Assembly (NCBI GenBank): GCA_036278635.1
Contig: DASUKQ010000084.1
Span: forward strand, 1-42,979
From: 66-474 sp036278635
GTDB lineage: Bacteria > Pseudomonadota > Gammaproteobacteria > Xanthomonadales > Rhodanobacteraceae
Length of the DNA: 42,979 nt
Reading direction: 5' to 3'
Shown: positions 6,673-16,824 of the stretch, piece by piece
Layout of the letters: the number at the start of each line of letters is the position of its first letter
Position numbering within the stretch: the stretch's first letter is position 1
The notes under the pieces: generated by a model
Told to the model about the DNA's origin: nothing
The model's database searches: none
What the model saw: the letters and a program-made list of their open reading frames with translations, nothing else
Position numbers and translations under genes: made by a program

Positions 6673-8613
6673 ATGCACTACGACGTGATTGTTGTCGGAG
6701 GCGGCCATGCGGGCACCGAAGCCGCACTCGCATCGGCGCGCTGCGGCGCGCGCACGTTGCTGCTCACCCACAACATCGAAACCATCGGCCAGATGAGTTG
6801 CAACCCCGCGATCGGCGGGATCGGCAAGGGTCATCTGGTCAAGGAAATCGACGCGCTGGGTGGCGCGATGGCGCACGCGGCCGATCTGGCCGGCATCCAG
6901 TGGCGCACGCTCAATGCATCGAAAGGGCCGGCCGTGCGCGCCACGCGCTGCCAGGCCGATCGCGGGTTGTACAAGGCCGCGGTGCGGCGCATCGTCGAGT
7001 CGCAACCCAATCTTGAAATCTTCCAGCAGGCCGTCGACGACTTCGTGATCGAATCCGGACGCATCACCGGCGTGGTCACGCAAATGGGCTTGACGGTCCA
7101 CGCACCGCGCGTGGTGCTGACCGTCGGTACCTTCCTTGCGGGCAAGATCCACATCGGTCTCGAAAATCATGCTGGCGGACGCGCCGGCGATCCGCCCGCC
7201 ACCACGCTCGCGATGCGTTTGCGCGAATTGCCGTTGGGCACCGATCGGCTGAAGACCGGCACGCCGCCGCGCATCGATGCGCGCACGCTGGACTATTCCG
7301 CGTTTGCCGAACAACCGGGTGACGTTCCCGCACCAGTATTTTCGTACCTCGGTTCGCGCGGGGAACATCCGCGCCAGGTGTCGTGCTGGATCACCCACAC
7401 CCGCGAGCGCACCCACGACATCATCCGCGCGGGACTCGATCGTTCGCCGCTTTATACGGGCAAGATCGAAGGCACCGGCCCGCGTTACTGTCCGTCGATC
7501 GAAGACAAGGTGGTACGTTTCGCGGACAAGGCATCGCACCAGATCTTCATCGAGCCGGAAGGCCTGGACGCCGTCGAGATCTATCCGAACGGCATTTCGA
7601 CATCCTTGCCGTTCGACGTGCAACTGGAACTGGTGCACTCGATCCCCGGTTTCGAACGCGCACACATCACCCGACCGGGTTACGCGATCGAATACGACTT
7701 CTTCGATCCGCGCGGGTTGCATCCGTGGCTCGAAACCAAAGCCATCGCGGGACTGTACTTCGCGGGCCAGATCAACGGCACCACCGGTTACGAGGAAGCC
7801 GCCGCGCAGGGACTGGTCGCCGGCCTGAACGCGGCACGCGCAACACGCGACGCTGAGCCATGGTGGCCGCGGCGCGACGAAGCCTACATCGGCGTGTTGA
7901 TCGACGACCTCACCACCAACGGCACCCTCGAGCCGTACCGGATGTTCACGTCGCGCGCAGAATATCGATTGCACCTGCGCGAGGACAACGCGGACCTGCG
8001 CCTCACCGAAACAGGTTTCGAACTCGGCGTGGTCCCGCAGGCACGCTTCGACGCGATGCGTGGCAAGCGCGATGCAGTCGCGCTCGAAACCGCACGATTG
8101 AAGGCGCTGTGGGCGAGCCCGAACAACGCGCTCGGCGCGGCACTGCAAGAGCAACGCGGTATCGCACTCACGCACGAGGCCAATGCGCTGGATTTGTTGC
8201 GGCGCCCCGAACTCGACTATTCCGCGCTCGTTGCGACGGCGGGTTTCGGTCCTGCCGTCGAGCACGACGACGTCGCGTTGCAGGTCGAGGTGCAGGCGAA
8301 ATACGCGGGATATCTCGACCGCCAGCGCGACGAGATCGACCGCCAGCGTCGCCACGAATCCACGCCGATCCCCGACACTTTCGACTACGATCATGTGCGC
8401 GGGCTGTCGGCCGAGGTTTCGGCGAAACTGAAGCGGGTCCGCCCGGCGACCCTCGGACAGGCACGGCGGATCAGCGGCGTCACGCCCGCGGCCGTTTCCC
8501 TGCTGCTGGTGCACCTGCACCGACAGCGCGGCCAGCACGGGGCATTTGTGCGATCGTCCCTGATCGCCGCACCGCTGGATGACCGTGCAAACGGGACGGT
8601 CTCGAGTTCATGA
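6673..8613 (+). CDS. mnmG: tRNA uridine-5-carboxymethylaminomethyl modification enzyme MnmG (GidA)
   Basis: The FAD- and folate-dependent subunit of the MnmE-MnmG complex, which makes cmnm5U at the wobble position of tRNAs. The protein is about 646 residues. The FAD-binding GGGHAGTEAA motif is at the N terminus, followed by QMSCNPAIGGIGKGHL and the family signatures RCQADRGLYK and ITRPGYAIEYD. The C-terminal helical domain that contacts MnmE ends the protein. An in-frame GTG lies one codon upstream (6670). The ATG at 6673, preceded by GGGGAAA, is slightly better placed. In many gammaproteobacteria rsmG follows mnmG. Here it does not. Confidence 0.96.
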   Translation: MHYDVIVVGGGHAGTEAALASARCGARTLLLTHNIETIGQMSCNPAIGGIGKGHLVKEIDALGGAMAHAADLAGIQWRTLNASKGPAVRATRCQADRGLYKAAVRRIVESQPNLEIFQQAVDDFVIESGRITGVVTQMGLTVHAPRVVLTVGTFLAGKIHIGLENHAGGRAGDPPATTLAMRLRELPLGTDRLKTGTPPRIDARTLDYSAFAEQPGDVPAPVFSYLGSRGEHPRQVSCWITHTRERTHDIIRAGLDRSPLYTGKIEGTGPRYCPSIEDKVVRFADKASHQIFIEPEGLDAVEIYPNGISTSLPFDVQLELVHSIPGFERAHITRPGYAIEYDFFDPRGLHPWLETKAIAGLYFAGQINGTTGYEEAAAQGLVAGLNAARATRDAEPWWPRRDEAYIGVLIDDLTTNGTLEPYRMFTSRAEYRLHLREDNADLRLTETGFELGVVPQARFDAMRGKRDAVALETARLKALWASPNNALGAALQEQRGIALTHEANALDLLRRPELDYSALVATAGFGPAVEHDDVALQVEVQAKYAGYLDRQRDEIDRQRRHESTPIPDTFDYDHVRGLSAEVSAKLKRVRPATLGQARRISGVTPAAVSLLLVHLHRQRGQHGAFVRSSLIAAPLDDRANGTVSSS

Positions 8614-8665
8614 TGATCAGAATGGCCATCCCTGGCCTGACTTTTCACAAAAGCCGCTCCGATTG
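8614..8665 (-). repeat. Dispersed repeat, family D, copy 1 (directly after mnmG)
   Basis: The minus strand at 8658-8633 reads AGCGGCTTTTGT then GAAAAGTCAGGCCA. The plus strand at 26738-26763 carries the same 26 bases with one mismatch. Both copies are followed by GGCCATTCTGAT or the similar GGCCGTTCTGAT. The repeat starts at the mnmG stop codon. The remaining gap to 8864 shows no gene. Confidence 0.65.
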
Positions 8666-8864
8666 CTGATTTTCACGGTTTTCGGCGACAAGATTGCAGA
8701 TCACGCCGATCGCGTTGGGCCACGTTAACGCGGTTCCCGCAATCATGTTTTTAGCGTGCAGCGCACGCTTGGGTCGCGCGCTGCCCCAAATCCATTCTTG
8801 ACAACAGGGTATCCACCGGCCGCTGTGGCGGTGATGTCGAACGAAACAGGAGCGACACGCGCGG

Positions 8865-10106
8865 ATGATCCGCGAATCAGGCGCCAACTGGACACAAACT
8901 GTTTACCGTCCGCTGCGCCGCGCCGGACGGCGCGTTGCGCGCCAGCTGGCACCGACAAACGCGTCACGCCCCTCGCGAAGACCCGAACGTTACGTCGCGC
9001 TGGACAATGCGCGCTTCATGCTGATCGCCCTGGTCGTGGTCGGCCATCTGCTGGAACAACTGGTCGACGCGGGTCCGTTCGCCGCCGCGCTGTACCGCTG
9101 GATTTACCTGTTTCACATGCCGGCCTTCGTGCTGATTTCCGGCGCGTTGTCCAAACGGATCCTGACCCGTCGCCGCGCAATGGGTCTGGCAACCGGCCTG
9201 CTGGTTCCGTATCTCGTATTCCAGACGCTCTACCCCGCGTGGAATGCGTGGCTCTTCCAGACCGGCGACGCGTGGCAGGGATACCTCACACCGTATTGGT
9301 TGCTCTGGTACCTGCCGAGCCTCGTGTGCTGGCGACTGCTGCTGCCGCTGTTCGCGCACCGCTGGGCATTGCCGATCGCGGTCGCGATTGCGCTGGCGGC
9401 GGGCGCCGCGCCCTGGATCGGGTACCCGTTTTCGCTGTCCCGCACCCTGGTGTTCTTTCCGCTGTTCCTGCTCGGTCACCGGATCGGGGCGCAGAAGCTG
9501 CAGCGGCTCGGGGCCTTGCGCGTTTTCCGGATCTGCGCCGTGGTGGTGTTGGCCGCCGCCGCCGCCGGCGCCTGGTACCTGCGTGACCTTGATCCGGAAT
9601 GGCTGTACCACGCGGCTGGCTACGCGACGCTGCACGTGGACGCGCCGACCGGTGCCGCGGTCCGGTTGGCACTGCTGGTCGCGTCCTCGGCGTGCGCGCT
9701 GGCGGTCATCGTCCTGATGCCGCGCCGGCCGTACTGGGCCGAATTCGGGCGGCGCAGCCTGACCACGTACCTGACCCACGGTTTTCTCGTGCGCGGCCTG
9801 CTCGCCGCCGGGGTCTTCGGCTGGCTTGCCCAGGCCGTGGCGCCGCCGGTGCTGCAGATCGGGTCGTGCCTCGCGGCCGGGGGGCTGATCGCAACGCTGC
9901 TGTCCACGCGGCTCGCGGACAAGCTGGTCGCACCGTTGACCCGACCCGTGCGCTGGCTGGCGGCCACCGGGCGGGACCTTGCAAGAGGCCGGCCCCGGTG
10001 GCGGGCGCCGGTCCGACCCTCGATGTCCGGACGCTCGCCGTCGGCCGATCTGTCCCCGGAAGACCGCCATCGCGACGCCCCACCCATACGCCGGCGGATG
10101 GAATAA
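8865..10106 (+). CDS. Membrane acyltransferase, acyltransferase-3/OafA-like family
   Basis: A 413-residue polytopic inner-membrane protein resembling fucose 4-O-acetylase-type acyltransferases, which O-acylate sugars of surface polysaccharides or secondary metabolites. After a basic cytoplasmic N terminus comes the family start ALDNARFMLIALVVVGHLLE, with the conserved His of the first helix. FHMPAFVLISGAL is the second signature. About ten hydrophobic segments follow (for example LATGLLVPYLVF and TLVFFPLFLLGHRIG). The last 45 residues are Arg/Pro-rich and presumably cytoplasmic. AGGAG lies 13 bases before the ATG, a little far, so an internal start is possible. No polysaccharide genes adjoin it, so the substrate is unknown. 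Confidence 0.8.
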   Translation: MIRESGANWTQTVYRPLRRAGRRVARQLAPTNASRPSRRPERYVALDNARFMLIALVVVGHLLEQLVDAGPFAAALYRWIYLFHMPAFVLISGALSKRILTRRRAMGLATGLLVPYLVFQTLYPAWNAWLFQTGDAWQGYLTPYWLLWYLPSLVCWRLLLPLFAHRWALPIAVAIALAAGAAPWIGYPFSLSRTLVFFPLFLLGHRIGAQKLQRLGALRVFRICAVVVLAAAAAGAWYLRDLDPEWLYHAAGYATLHVDAPTGAAVRLALLVASSACALAVIVLMPRRPYWAEFGRRSLTTYLTHGFLVRGLLAAGVFGWLAQAVAPPVLQIGSCLAAGGLIATLLSTRLADKLVAPLTRPVRWLAATGRDLARGRPRWRAPVRPSMSGRSPSADLSPEDRHRDAPPIRRRME

Positions 10107-10167
10107 AACAAACGTCTGTATTACGCTGGCCGGGTCCCGCCTTCGGCGAATTCGGAGATATCCGCCC

Positions 10168-12249
10168 ATGTTTCGTCCCCGTCATCTTGCCTGCGCCGTG
10201 GCGCTGGCGCTTGCGAGTTCGGCTGCGTTCGCGCAATCCGCGCCGCCGCCCGTGCAACCTTCCACGCACGCCGGCCTGTTCGACAGCGTAGTCGTTTTCG
10301 GCGACAGCCTGAGCGACGACGGCAACGTGTCGCTGGTGTCGGGGCTGCCGCAGATCATGCGCTGGACCACCAACCCAGGGCAAACCGGACTGGAGAATGT
10401 CGCGGACTACTTCGGGGTTCCGATGACGCCGGCGCTCGCGGGCGGGACCGATTTCGCGTTCGGCGGCGCGGGCGTCGTCAACAACTCGCCCGGTACGCCT
10501 GCAACCATCCCGACCTTGCCCACCCAGCTCGGCATGTATCTGCAAGCCACCGGTGGCGGCGCCGATCCGGGTGCGCTGTACGCCCTGTGGGGCGGCGCGA
10601 ACGATATTTTCTACGCCGCCACCTCCGTGGGCGCCGGCGCGACGGCCCAGCAGCTGATCCAGCAAACCATCGCGGCGCAAGTCCAGCAGGCGATCGCCGG
10701 GGGCCTGATTCCGAACGATCCCACCGCCATCGCGGCGTTCACCGCGCAGATCACCCCCGCTGTCACCCAACAGGTCACCGCGGCGGTCGCGGCCGGGGCG
10801 GGCGTGGCGGCATTGATGACCCCGGAGCAGGCCCAGGCCAGCGTCCAGCAGGCAGCCGTGGCCGAACTGGGGATGATCCAGCAACTCGGGCAGGCCGGCG
10901 CGCGCTACGTGATGGTGTTCAACCTGCCCAACATCGGTCTCACGCCATCCGGACTGGCCCAGGGGCCGACCGGCTCGGCGCAACTTTCTGGCCTGACCCT
11001 CACCTACAACAACACCTTGAATGCGGGACTGGCCGACGCCGGGGTCAACATCATTCCGGTGAATACGTTCGCGATGCTCAACGAGCTCGTGGCCGACCCG
11101 AGTCGCTACGGGTTCACCAACGTCACCCAGCCCGCCTGCAGCGGCGGCAGCGGCAGTTCGTTCGAATGCGTTCCGGCGGGAACGCCGGGCGCGACGGTGA
11201 CCTACCAGCCCGGCACCGAGAGCACCTATCTGTTCGCGGACGGTGTGCATCCGACCACCGCCGCGCACGCGATGCTGGCGCAATACGCGGAATCGATCAT
11301 CGTCGCGCCAGGCCAGATGTCGCTGCTGGGCGAGGCGCCCTTGCAGATCAATCACAGCCTCAACCGCTCCGTGCTCGACCAGGCCACGGCGAGCCTCGCG
11401 AATGCGCCCGACAACGGCTTGCGGGTATGGGCCAATTACGACTACGCGCGCCAACGCCTCGACGCACAGGTGAATTCACCCAAGAGCCGCAACGACGTCA
11501 ACACGCTGAGCATCGGCGCGGACATCCATCCGTCCGACGCGGTGACGGCGGGCATGGCGTTCACCGTGGGCCAGCAGAAGGACGACTTCGCCGGCAACCA
11601 GGGCGGTTTCAAGCTGCAGGATCTGCTGGCCACCGGTTACGTGGTGTGGGGCTGGCAGCAAGGCTATTTCGGCGCGATCGGCAGCTTCGGGCACCTCGGC
11701 TACACCAGTATTCACCGCAACATTCCGATCGGACCGACCGTGCGCCACGAGAGCGGCAGCACCTCGGGTTCGCACGCCGCCTTCGCGCTGACCGGCGGCT
11801 GGTGGCTGGACTTCGGCAACTGGCGCACCGGTCCGTTCGCCGATGTGTCCTGGCAGCACATCCACGTCGATGGCTTTGGCGAGGACGGCAACGACGCGAC
11901 CGCGATGACCTTCGGCAGACAGGACCGCCACGCATTGATCGGCACGCTGGGTTGGCAGTTGACCGCCAACCTGCAGGCCGGCAGCGCGTTGTTGCATCCG
12001 TTCGCACGGGTGGCCTGGAACCACGACGGCGACGCCGATCCGCGCGACGTGTCCGCCGGTCTGGTGACCATGCCGGGAACCTTCGCCCTCCCGGGCTTCG
12101 CGCCCGACAGCAACTGGGGCAGCGTCGGAGTTGGCCTCGCCGCCGATTTCTCGCCGAATTTCTCGGGTTGGATCGGCTACGACGGACGCTTCTCGGACTC
12201 GAGCCAGCGCGTCGACAGCTTGAACGTGGGCGCGAAGTTCAGGTTCTGA
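10168..12249 (+). CDS. GDSL-family esterase autotransporter (EstA-like)
   Basis: A 693-residue secreted esterase/lipase that anchors itself in the outer membrane. Residues 1-22 form a signal peptide ending SSAAFA. The SGNH-hydrolase passenger has GDSLSDDGN with catalytic Ser47, the block III GGAND with Asn145, and DGVHPT with Asp358 and His361. Residues about 420-693 form the autotransporter beta-barrel, ending in the aromatic signature VGAKFRF. A long Ala/Gln/Val-rich stretch (about 152-240) between blocks is typical of this type. The ATG at 10168, after GGAGAT, is chosen because it begins the signal peptide. The enzyme probably hydrolyses short acyl esters or lipids at the cell surface. A bidirectional terminator follows. 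Confidence 0.92.
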   Translation: MFRPRHLACAVALALASSAAFAQSAPPPVQPSTHAGLFDSVVVFGDSLSDDGNVSLVSGLPQIMRWTTNPGQTGLENVADYFGVPMTPALAGGTDFAFGGAGVVNNSPGTPATIPTLPTQLGMYLQATGGGADPGALYALWGGANDIFYAATSVGAGATAQQLIQQTIAAQVQQAIAGGLIPNDPTAIAAFTAQITPAVTQQVTAAVAAGAGVAALMTPEQAQASVQQAAVAELGMIQQLGQAGARYVMVFNLPNIGLTPSGLAQGPTGSAQLSGLTLTYNNTLNAGLADAGVNIIPVNTFAMLNELVADPSRYGFTNVTQPACSGGSGSSFECVPAGTPGATVTYQPGTESTYLFADGVHPTTAAHAMLAQYAESIIVAPGQMSLLGEAPLQINHSLNRSVLDQATASLANAPDNGLRVWANYDYARQRLDAQVNSPKSRNDVNTLSIGADIHPSDAVTAGMAFTVGQQKDDFAGNQGGFKLQDLLATGYVVWGWQQGYFGAIGSFGHLGYTSIHRNIPIGPTVRHESGSTSGSHAAFALTGGWWLDFGNWRTGPFADVSWQHIHVDGFGEDGNDATAMTFGRQDRHALIGTLGWQLTANLQAGSALLHPFARVAWNHDGDADPRDVSAGLVTMPGTFALPGFAPDSNWGSVGVGLAADFSPNFSGWIGYDGRFSDSSQRVDSLNVGAKFRF

Positions 12250-12269
12250 GCCTCGCGACGGACGCAATG

Positions 12270-12296
12270 AAAAGGCCGCGCAATGCGCGGCCTTTT
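12270..12296. terminator. Bidirectional terminator between convergent genes
   Basis: An 11-bp perfect stem (AAAAGGCCGCG with CGCGGCCTTTT) encloses the loop CAATG, flanked by A and T runs. It lies between the convergent autotransporter and YbaY-like genes and can serve both. Confidence 0.9.
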
Positions 12297-12316
12297 CTCG
12301 CGTGATCCATCACGGG

Positions 12317-13189
12317 TCAGTGCTGCTTGGCGAACTTCTTGTATTCGGCCTCTGCCTGCTTGTGCAGCGTCCTGGCGTCCGAATCGGACAACGTGGTGGT
12401 CTTGCCGCCGCTGACGTGTTGCTTGAGCACCAGCACACCGCTGTCGTTCCAGCCCGCGCGCTTGGTCGAAGTGGCCGGCGCATCCTGCTTGGGCATTTCT
12501 TCCTGTGCGACCACCCACGGCAAGCCGTCTTGATAGGCATATTCGGTCTTGGTGAAACCGCCCTTGTCGCCATGGTTCACCTGCACGATGATGAACTGGA
12601 CGCCGTGGACATCGCTGAACACCTGCCAGCTGCGCGACTCGCCGATCTTGCTGGATGTCCCCGACTTGACCTTCATGGCCCCGGTCTGGCGCTTGGCCTG
12701 CTGGAAGTCGGTCAACATCTTTTCCGCGGCCGTCGGCTCGGCCACCAACGTGATGTCGACGTTGGCCGGCTGGCCGTGGGTCAGCACCGGTTGCTGCATC
12801 CTGGTCGAATACGTGCGCCCGTTGTCCTGCATCGTGGCCTGCAATACATACAGGTCCTTGTTGTTGATCGCTCCCGGCGAGAACGGAATCCGGAAAGCTT
12901 GCGGGAATACGGGCGAATTGAATTCCTGCTTGTTGACCGTGACACCGGGTTGCTGGCTCACGTCCACCAACGACAGTTCCAGTTTGGCCTGCGGCGTGAT
13001 CGCGGCGGGCGGGTTCTGTACGATCACGGTGCCGGTCACCGCCGTGGCCGCCGGCGCCGGGGCGCCTGCCGCGGCAGAAGATGCAGTCGAACCCGCGTCG
13101 GCCGACGTACCGCCGGACTGGTTCGACGTCCCGCAGCCGGCGAGCAGCAGGGATGCCATGAACAAGGATGCAGCAACGAGCTTTTGCAT
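12317..13189 (-). CDS. YbaY-like lipoprotein
   Basis: A 290-residue predicted lipoprotein. The signal peptide MQKLVAASLFMASLLLAGC gives Cys19 as the lipidation site, and a low-complexity Ser/Ala/Gly linker follows (about 22-50). The next part (about 52-150) looks like the YbaY beta-sandwich: TVTGTVIVQNPPAAITPQAKL, then LVDVSQQP and FRIPFSPGAI. Residues about 160-290 form a second, charged domain ending LHKQAEAEYKKFAKQH, which I do not recognise. GAGGAA lies 5 bases before the ATG at 13189. YbaY-type proteins are outer-membrane lipoproteins of uncertain role, sometimes linked to secretion-chaperone folds. Confidence 0.75.
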   Translation of the reverse strand: MQKLVAASLFMASLLLAGCGTSNQSGGTSADAGSTASSAAAGAPAPAATAVTGTVIVQNPPAAITPQAKLELSLVDVSQQPGVTVNKQEFNSPVFPQAFRIPFSPGAINNKDLYVLQATMQDNGRTYSTRMQQPVLTHGQPANVDITLVAEPTAAEKMLTDFQQAKRQTGAMKVKSGTSSKIGESRSWQVFSDVHGVQFIIVQVNHGDKGGFTKTEYAYQDGLPWVVAQEEMPKQDAPATSTKRAGWNDSGVLVLKQHVSGGKTTTLSDSDARTLHKQAEAEYKKFAKQH

Positions 13190-13506
13190 GGGGGTTCCTC
13201 GGGAAAATGAAGCCGGCACGTGCCAGGTCCCGGCTGTAGCAGAGGCAGCGGCCTGCGTCGACGCGGGCCAGAACTTCAATGTTACCGCTTGATGTTGCGC
13301 AACGAAAGTCGTCGTGCAAAAGCCGCCGTTGGCTGGCGTTTTCACATTCCGCGTGATTGCGTGGTGACTACGACGAGCACGACGCCGAAGTCCATTCGGC
13401 CGGGACCATGACGCGCCAGCCTGGCCCCGGGAGTGGAGGGTCGAAACCCGCGACGCCGCCCGCGCAAGCAATCTTTCCGCGACCTTTCCGCGGCCTTTCC
13501 GGAAGG

Positions 13507-13535
13507 TTGCAAAACCGTTAATTCGGCGCTAACGT
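13507..13535 (+). promoter_or_regulatory. Candidate sigma-70-type promoter for the TonB receptor gene
   Basis: TTGCAA (13507-13512) and TAACGT (13530-13535) are 17 bases apart, with a leader of about 145 bases to the ATG. The rest of the 13190-13686 gap has no gene. Direct repeats of CTTTCCG at about 13475-13505 lie just upstream of the -35 box and could be a regulator site. Confidence 0.35.
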
Positions 13536-13686
13536 CAGCCTTGCGTTGAGTGCCGAAGTCCTGTATTTGGCAGGAAGTCTGGTCTACAGGCTGCACGACC
13601 CGCAACAATATCGGTTCGTCGACATGCCTACCGGCGCGGCGAACAACAACTTCTGGAATCGGCACACTCTTTGGGGAGTACTCTTG

Positions 13687-16653
13687 ATGAACCGCAAGCT
13701 CCTGGCCTCGGCCATTTGCACCAGCCTGCTCGTTGCTGGCACGGCGTTCGCGCAAGACACCACGCCTGCCAACCCGCCGCAGGATCAGACCACGACGGCA
13801 CCACAAACGGATCAAAGCGACCAGCAGAACCCCCAGACGCTCGAGACGGTCACGGTCACCGGCTCGCTGTTGAAGCGGCCGGAGTACCAGACGATCGTGC
13901 CGATCCAGGTCGTCAACGTCCAGGCCCAGAAGGCAGCCGGCGCCTTCAGCACGGCTGACATCCTGCAGACGACGGCAGTCGCCGCCGCGACGACCCAGAT
14001 CAACAACCAGTTCAGCGGCTTCGTCATCGGCGGCGGCACGGGTATCCAGACGATCGACCTGCGCGGCCTGGGTTCCAACCGCACGCTGGTCCTGCTCGAC
14101 GGCCAACGTCCGGGACCAGCCGGTACGCAAGGTCAAACCGGTGCCGGCTTCGACCTCAACGTCATTCCCGACGTGATCATCCAGCGCATCGAAATCGTCA
14201 AGGACGGTTCGTCCTCGCTCTACGGTTCCGACGCCATCTCCGGCGTCGTCAACATGATCACCAAGAAGAGCCTGGACCATCTGGAACTGAGTGCCGTGGT
14301 GGCGGTGCCCCAGCACAGTGGCGGTACGCAGACGACGGCTTCGATCGGGACCGGCTGGAACTTCGACAACGGCAATATCCTGGTCGCGGCGCAATTTTCG
14401 GAGCAATTTCCGCTGGCATACGGCGACCGCTCCTTCCTGAGCTGCCCGCAGGACCTGGTCTGGGGCGCGGGCAAGCGCATCGACCGCACGGACAAGTCCA
14501 TCCTCCAGGGTACCTCGCTGGCCGGCTGCAACAACCTGTACGCCAACACGATCATCGATTACTACGATGCCGGAATCCGTTTCGTGCCAACGGTCGGCGG
14601 CGGCACCGTCGGACCGTTTCCGGGCTACCACCCGCGGCCGTTCCCGACGCCCCGCTACGACGATGGCAATCCGAATGGCGCCTATTACGAAGACGTCCTG
14701 AACTTCCCGTTCGCCGACGACGCCTGGGCCATCAACCGCAACCGGAACTCCAGCCTGTATGCGAGCAGCCGGTTCACCTTCGGCACCGTGAACTGGACCA
14801 ACCAGTTCCTGTACAACCACCGCCAGACCGACACCCGTGGCTGGCGTCAGTTCTTTCCGATAGTGCTGGGTCCGACCGATACGGAAAACACCGCCGTCAA
14901 TCCCTATTACGGGATACCGAACAACCAGCTTCCATTCGGCATATACGAGCCGATCATGCCGTTCCCGTCGAACGGCCAGGTCAAGGTCGACTACTACTAC
15001 CTGAGAACCGGATTCGATGGGGGCTTCGGGGATTCCAGCTGGTCGTGGCAGGTCAACGCCACCCACAGCCGCTCCGACGGCGACTACAGCCACTTCGGCA
15101 TCGATGCCAGGAAGAGCGGCGACCTGTCGTATGGCGTCAACGAAGTTCCGCCTGGCTCGGCCCAGATCGATCGGTATTTCACGCCGGGTTACCTGAGCGG
15201 CCAGGACATGGGCCAACTGATGCAGGATGTCGGCAGGATGTTCACGGGCAATACGGTCTACACCCAGTCCACTGCCAACGCGATCGCAACCGGCAACCTG
15301 TTCGAGTTGCCGGCAGGTCCCGTGACGGCCGCGGTCGGCGCCGAATACCGCCATTACAAGATCAACGACGTGCCCGACGCAGCCAACAGTGCCGGTTACG
15401 AGTGGGGGTACAGTTCGGCCCAGGTGACCGAGGGCGCCGACCACGTCACCGAAGAGTTCGGCGAGTTGGGCGTCCCGGTGCTGAGCGGCGTACCGGGCTT
15501 CCAGTCGCTGGCCCTCGACCTGTCCGCCCGACGCTTCAAATATGCCACAGTGGGCAGCTCCGACAAGGTCTGGAAGTACGGCTTGAACTGGCAGATCACG
15601 GACACCTGGCGCATACGCGGCACCATCGGCACGTCCTACCGCGCACCGGGCCTGTACGAGCTGTACCTCGGCAACCAGAGCGGCTTCCTGGCGCAGACCG
15701 CCATCGATCCGTGCATCGACTGGAACAACAGCACCAGCGACTTCATCAAGGCAAACTGCGGCGCAGCCGGAATCCCGGCCAACTACCAGGGCGGCGGTTC
15801 CTCCGCGCAGATCTTCACCGGCGGTGGCGCGGGGTTCCTGAAACCGGAGACGTCTAGGGCCAAGTCCATCGGCTTCGTCTGGACGCCGACGTTCGGAAAC
15901 TTCAACCTGGCGGTGGACTACTTCGACTACAAGATCCTCGGCGAAATCGGATCACTCAGCGCCGGCGCGATCCTCAACAGTTGCTACGGCGTGCCGGTTT
16001 ATCCGAACGCGTTCTGTGATCTGTTCAACCGCAATCCGCCGAATGCCGCGAACAGCCCGAACGCCATCACGGACGTCTTCGCGACTTTCATCAACATCAA
16101 CCGCCAGCGTACCCGCGGATACGACGTGCAGGTGAACTACAGCGACGACTTCTCGTTCGGCAGACTGAGCGCCGACCTGCAGTTGACCTACACCATTGAG
16201 AACACCCAGCAGTTGTTTGATTCCTCGGTGGCGAGCGGCTTCAACTCCACGGACTTCGTCGGATACATCGGCAGTCCGAGACTGACCGGCCTCGCCCACG
16301 TGACACTCGAACACGGCAACTGGACCTGGACCCTGCAGGAACATTACGTCAGCAGCACCGAAGACACGGACCTGACCGACACGTTCAACTACTTCGGGTA
16401 CCCGGACGCCATTCGTGACATCAAGGCGAAGTACCAGTTCCGGACCGACCTGTCACTGGGCTACGACACCGGGAAATGGGGTGCCATTTTCGGGATCCGC
16501 AACCTGTTCGACACGGCGCCCGACCTGGTCTCCACCGGCGTGGGCAACGCGGGCTATTTCGGTACGGGCCGCATCGGCAACATCCCGAGCCAGTCGTCGC
16601 AATACGACTGGTTCGGCCGCACGTTCTTCGCGCGCATCAACTACAAGCTCTGA
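13687..16653 (+). CDS. TonB-dependent outer-membrane receptor
   Basis: A 988-residue receptor importing a substrate across the outer membrane with TonB/ExbBD energy. Residues 1-24 form a signal peptide ending GTAFAQ. A Gln/Thr/Asp-rich linker leads to the TonB box LETVTVTGS. The plug domain contains TIDLRGLGSNRTLVLLDGQR and VKDGSSSLYGSDAISGVVNM. The 22-stranded barrel ends with the aromatic C terminus FFARINYKL. Two internal Cys pairs may be in extracellular loops. GGGGAG lies 8 bases before the ATG. There is no N-terminal signalling domain and no sigma/anti-sigma pair nearby. Its downstream neighbour is a secreted S9 peptidase, so a peptide-derived ligand is a reasonable guess. Confidence 0.93.
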   Translation: MNRKLLASAICTSLLVAGTAFAQDTTPANPPQDQTTTAPQTDQSDQQNPQTLETVTVTGSLLKRPEYQTIVPIQVVNVQAQKAAGAFSTADILQTTAVAAATTQINNQFSGFVIGGGTGIQTIDLRGLGSNRTLVLLDGQRPGPAGTQGQTGAGFDLNVIPDVIIQRIEIVKDGSSSLYGSDAISGVVNMITKKSLDHLELSAVVAVPQHSGGTQTTASIGTGWNFDNGNILVAAQFSEQFPLAYGDRSFLSCPQDLVWGAGKRIDRTDKSILQGTSLAGCNNLYANTIIDYYDAGIRFVPTVGGGTVGPFPGYHPRPFPTPRYDDGNPNGAYYEDVLNFPFADDAWAINRNRNSSLYASSRFTFGTVNWTNQFLYNHRQTDTRGWRQFFPIVLGPTDTENTAVNPYYGIPNNQLPFGIYEPIMPFPSNGQVKVDYYYLRTGFDGGFGDSSWSWQVNATHSRSDGDYSHFGIDARKSGDLSYGVNEVPPGSAQIDRYFTPGYLSGQDMGQLMQDVGRMFTGNTVYTQSTANAIATGNLFELPAGPVTAAVGAEYRHYKINDVPDAANSAGYEWGYSSAQVTEGADHVTEEFGELGVPVLSGVPGFQSLALDLSARRFKYATVGSSDKVWKYGLNWQITDTWRIRGTIGTSYRAPGLYELYLGNQSGFLAQTAIDPCIDWNNSTSDFIKANCGAAGIPANYQGGGSSAQIFTGGGAGFLKPETSRAKSIGFVWTPTFGNFNLAVDYFDYKILGEIGSLSAGAILNSCYGVPVYPNAFCDLFNRNPPNAANSPNAITDVFATFININRQRTRGYDVQVNYSDDFSFGRLSADLQLTYTIENTQQLFDSSVASGFNSTDFVGYIGSPRLTGLAHVTLEHGNWTWTLQEHYVSSTEDTDLTDTFNYFGYPDAIRDIKAKYQFRTDLSLGYDTGKWGAIFGIRNLFDTAPDLVSTGVGNAGYFGTGRIGNIPSQSSQYDWFGRTFFARINYKL

Positions 16654-16681
16654 CGCGCGGGACGATCGCGGTTTCCCATTG

Positions 16682-16711
16682 GGGGGCGACGCCACGTCGC
16701 CCCCTTTTTTT
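16682..16711 (+). terminator. Rho-independent terminator after the TonB receptor gene
   Basis: A perfect 9-bp stem, GGGGGCGAC with GTCGCCCCC, encloses a GCCAC loop and is followed by seven T residues. The strong structure suggests that the receptor and the S9 peptidase are mainly separate transcripts. Confidence 0.92.
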
Positions 16712-16824
16712 GGCTTGCGCAACCGCGACGATTGCCGATTCTGCTATCTTGAGGTTTCGTTGCGTTGTTCATCGGGATGCCCTGACGGCACGGGCTGACC
16801 ACGAATCCAGGTGGAGGACAGATC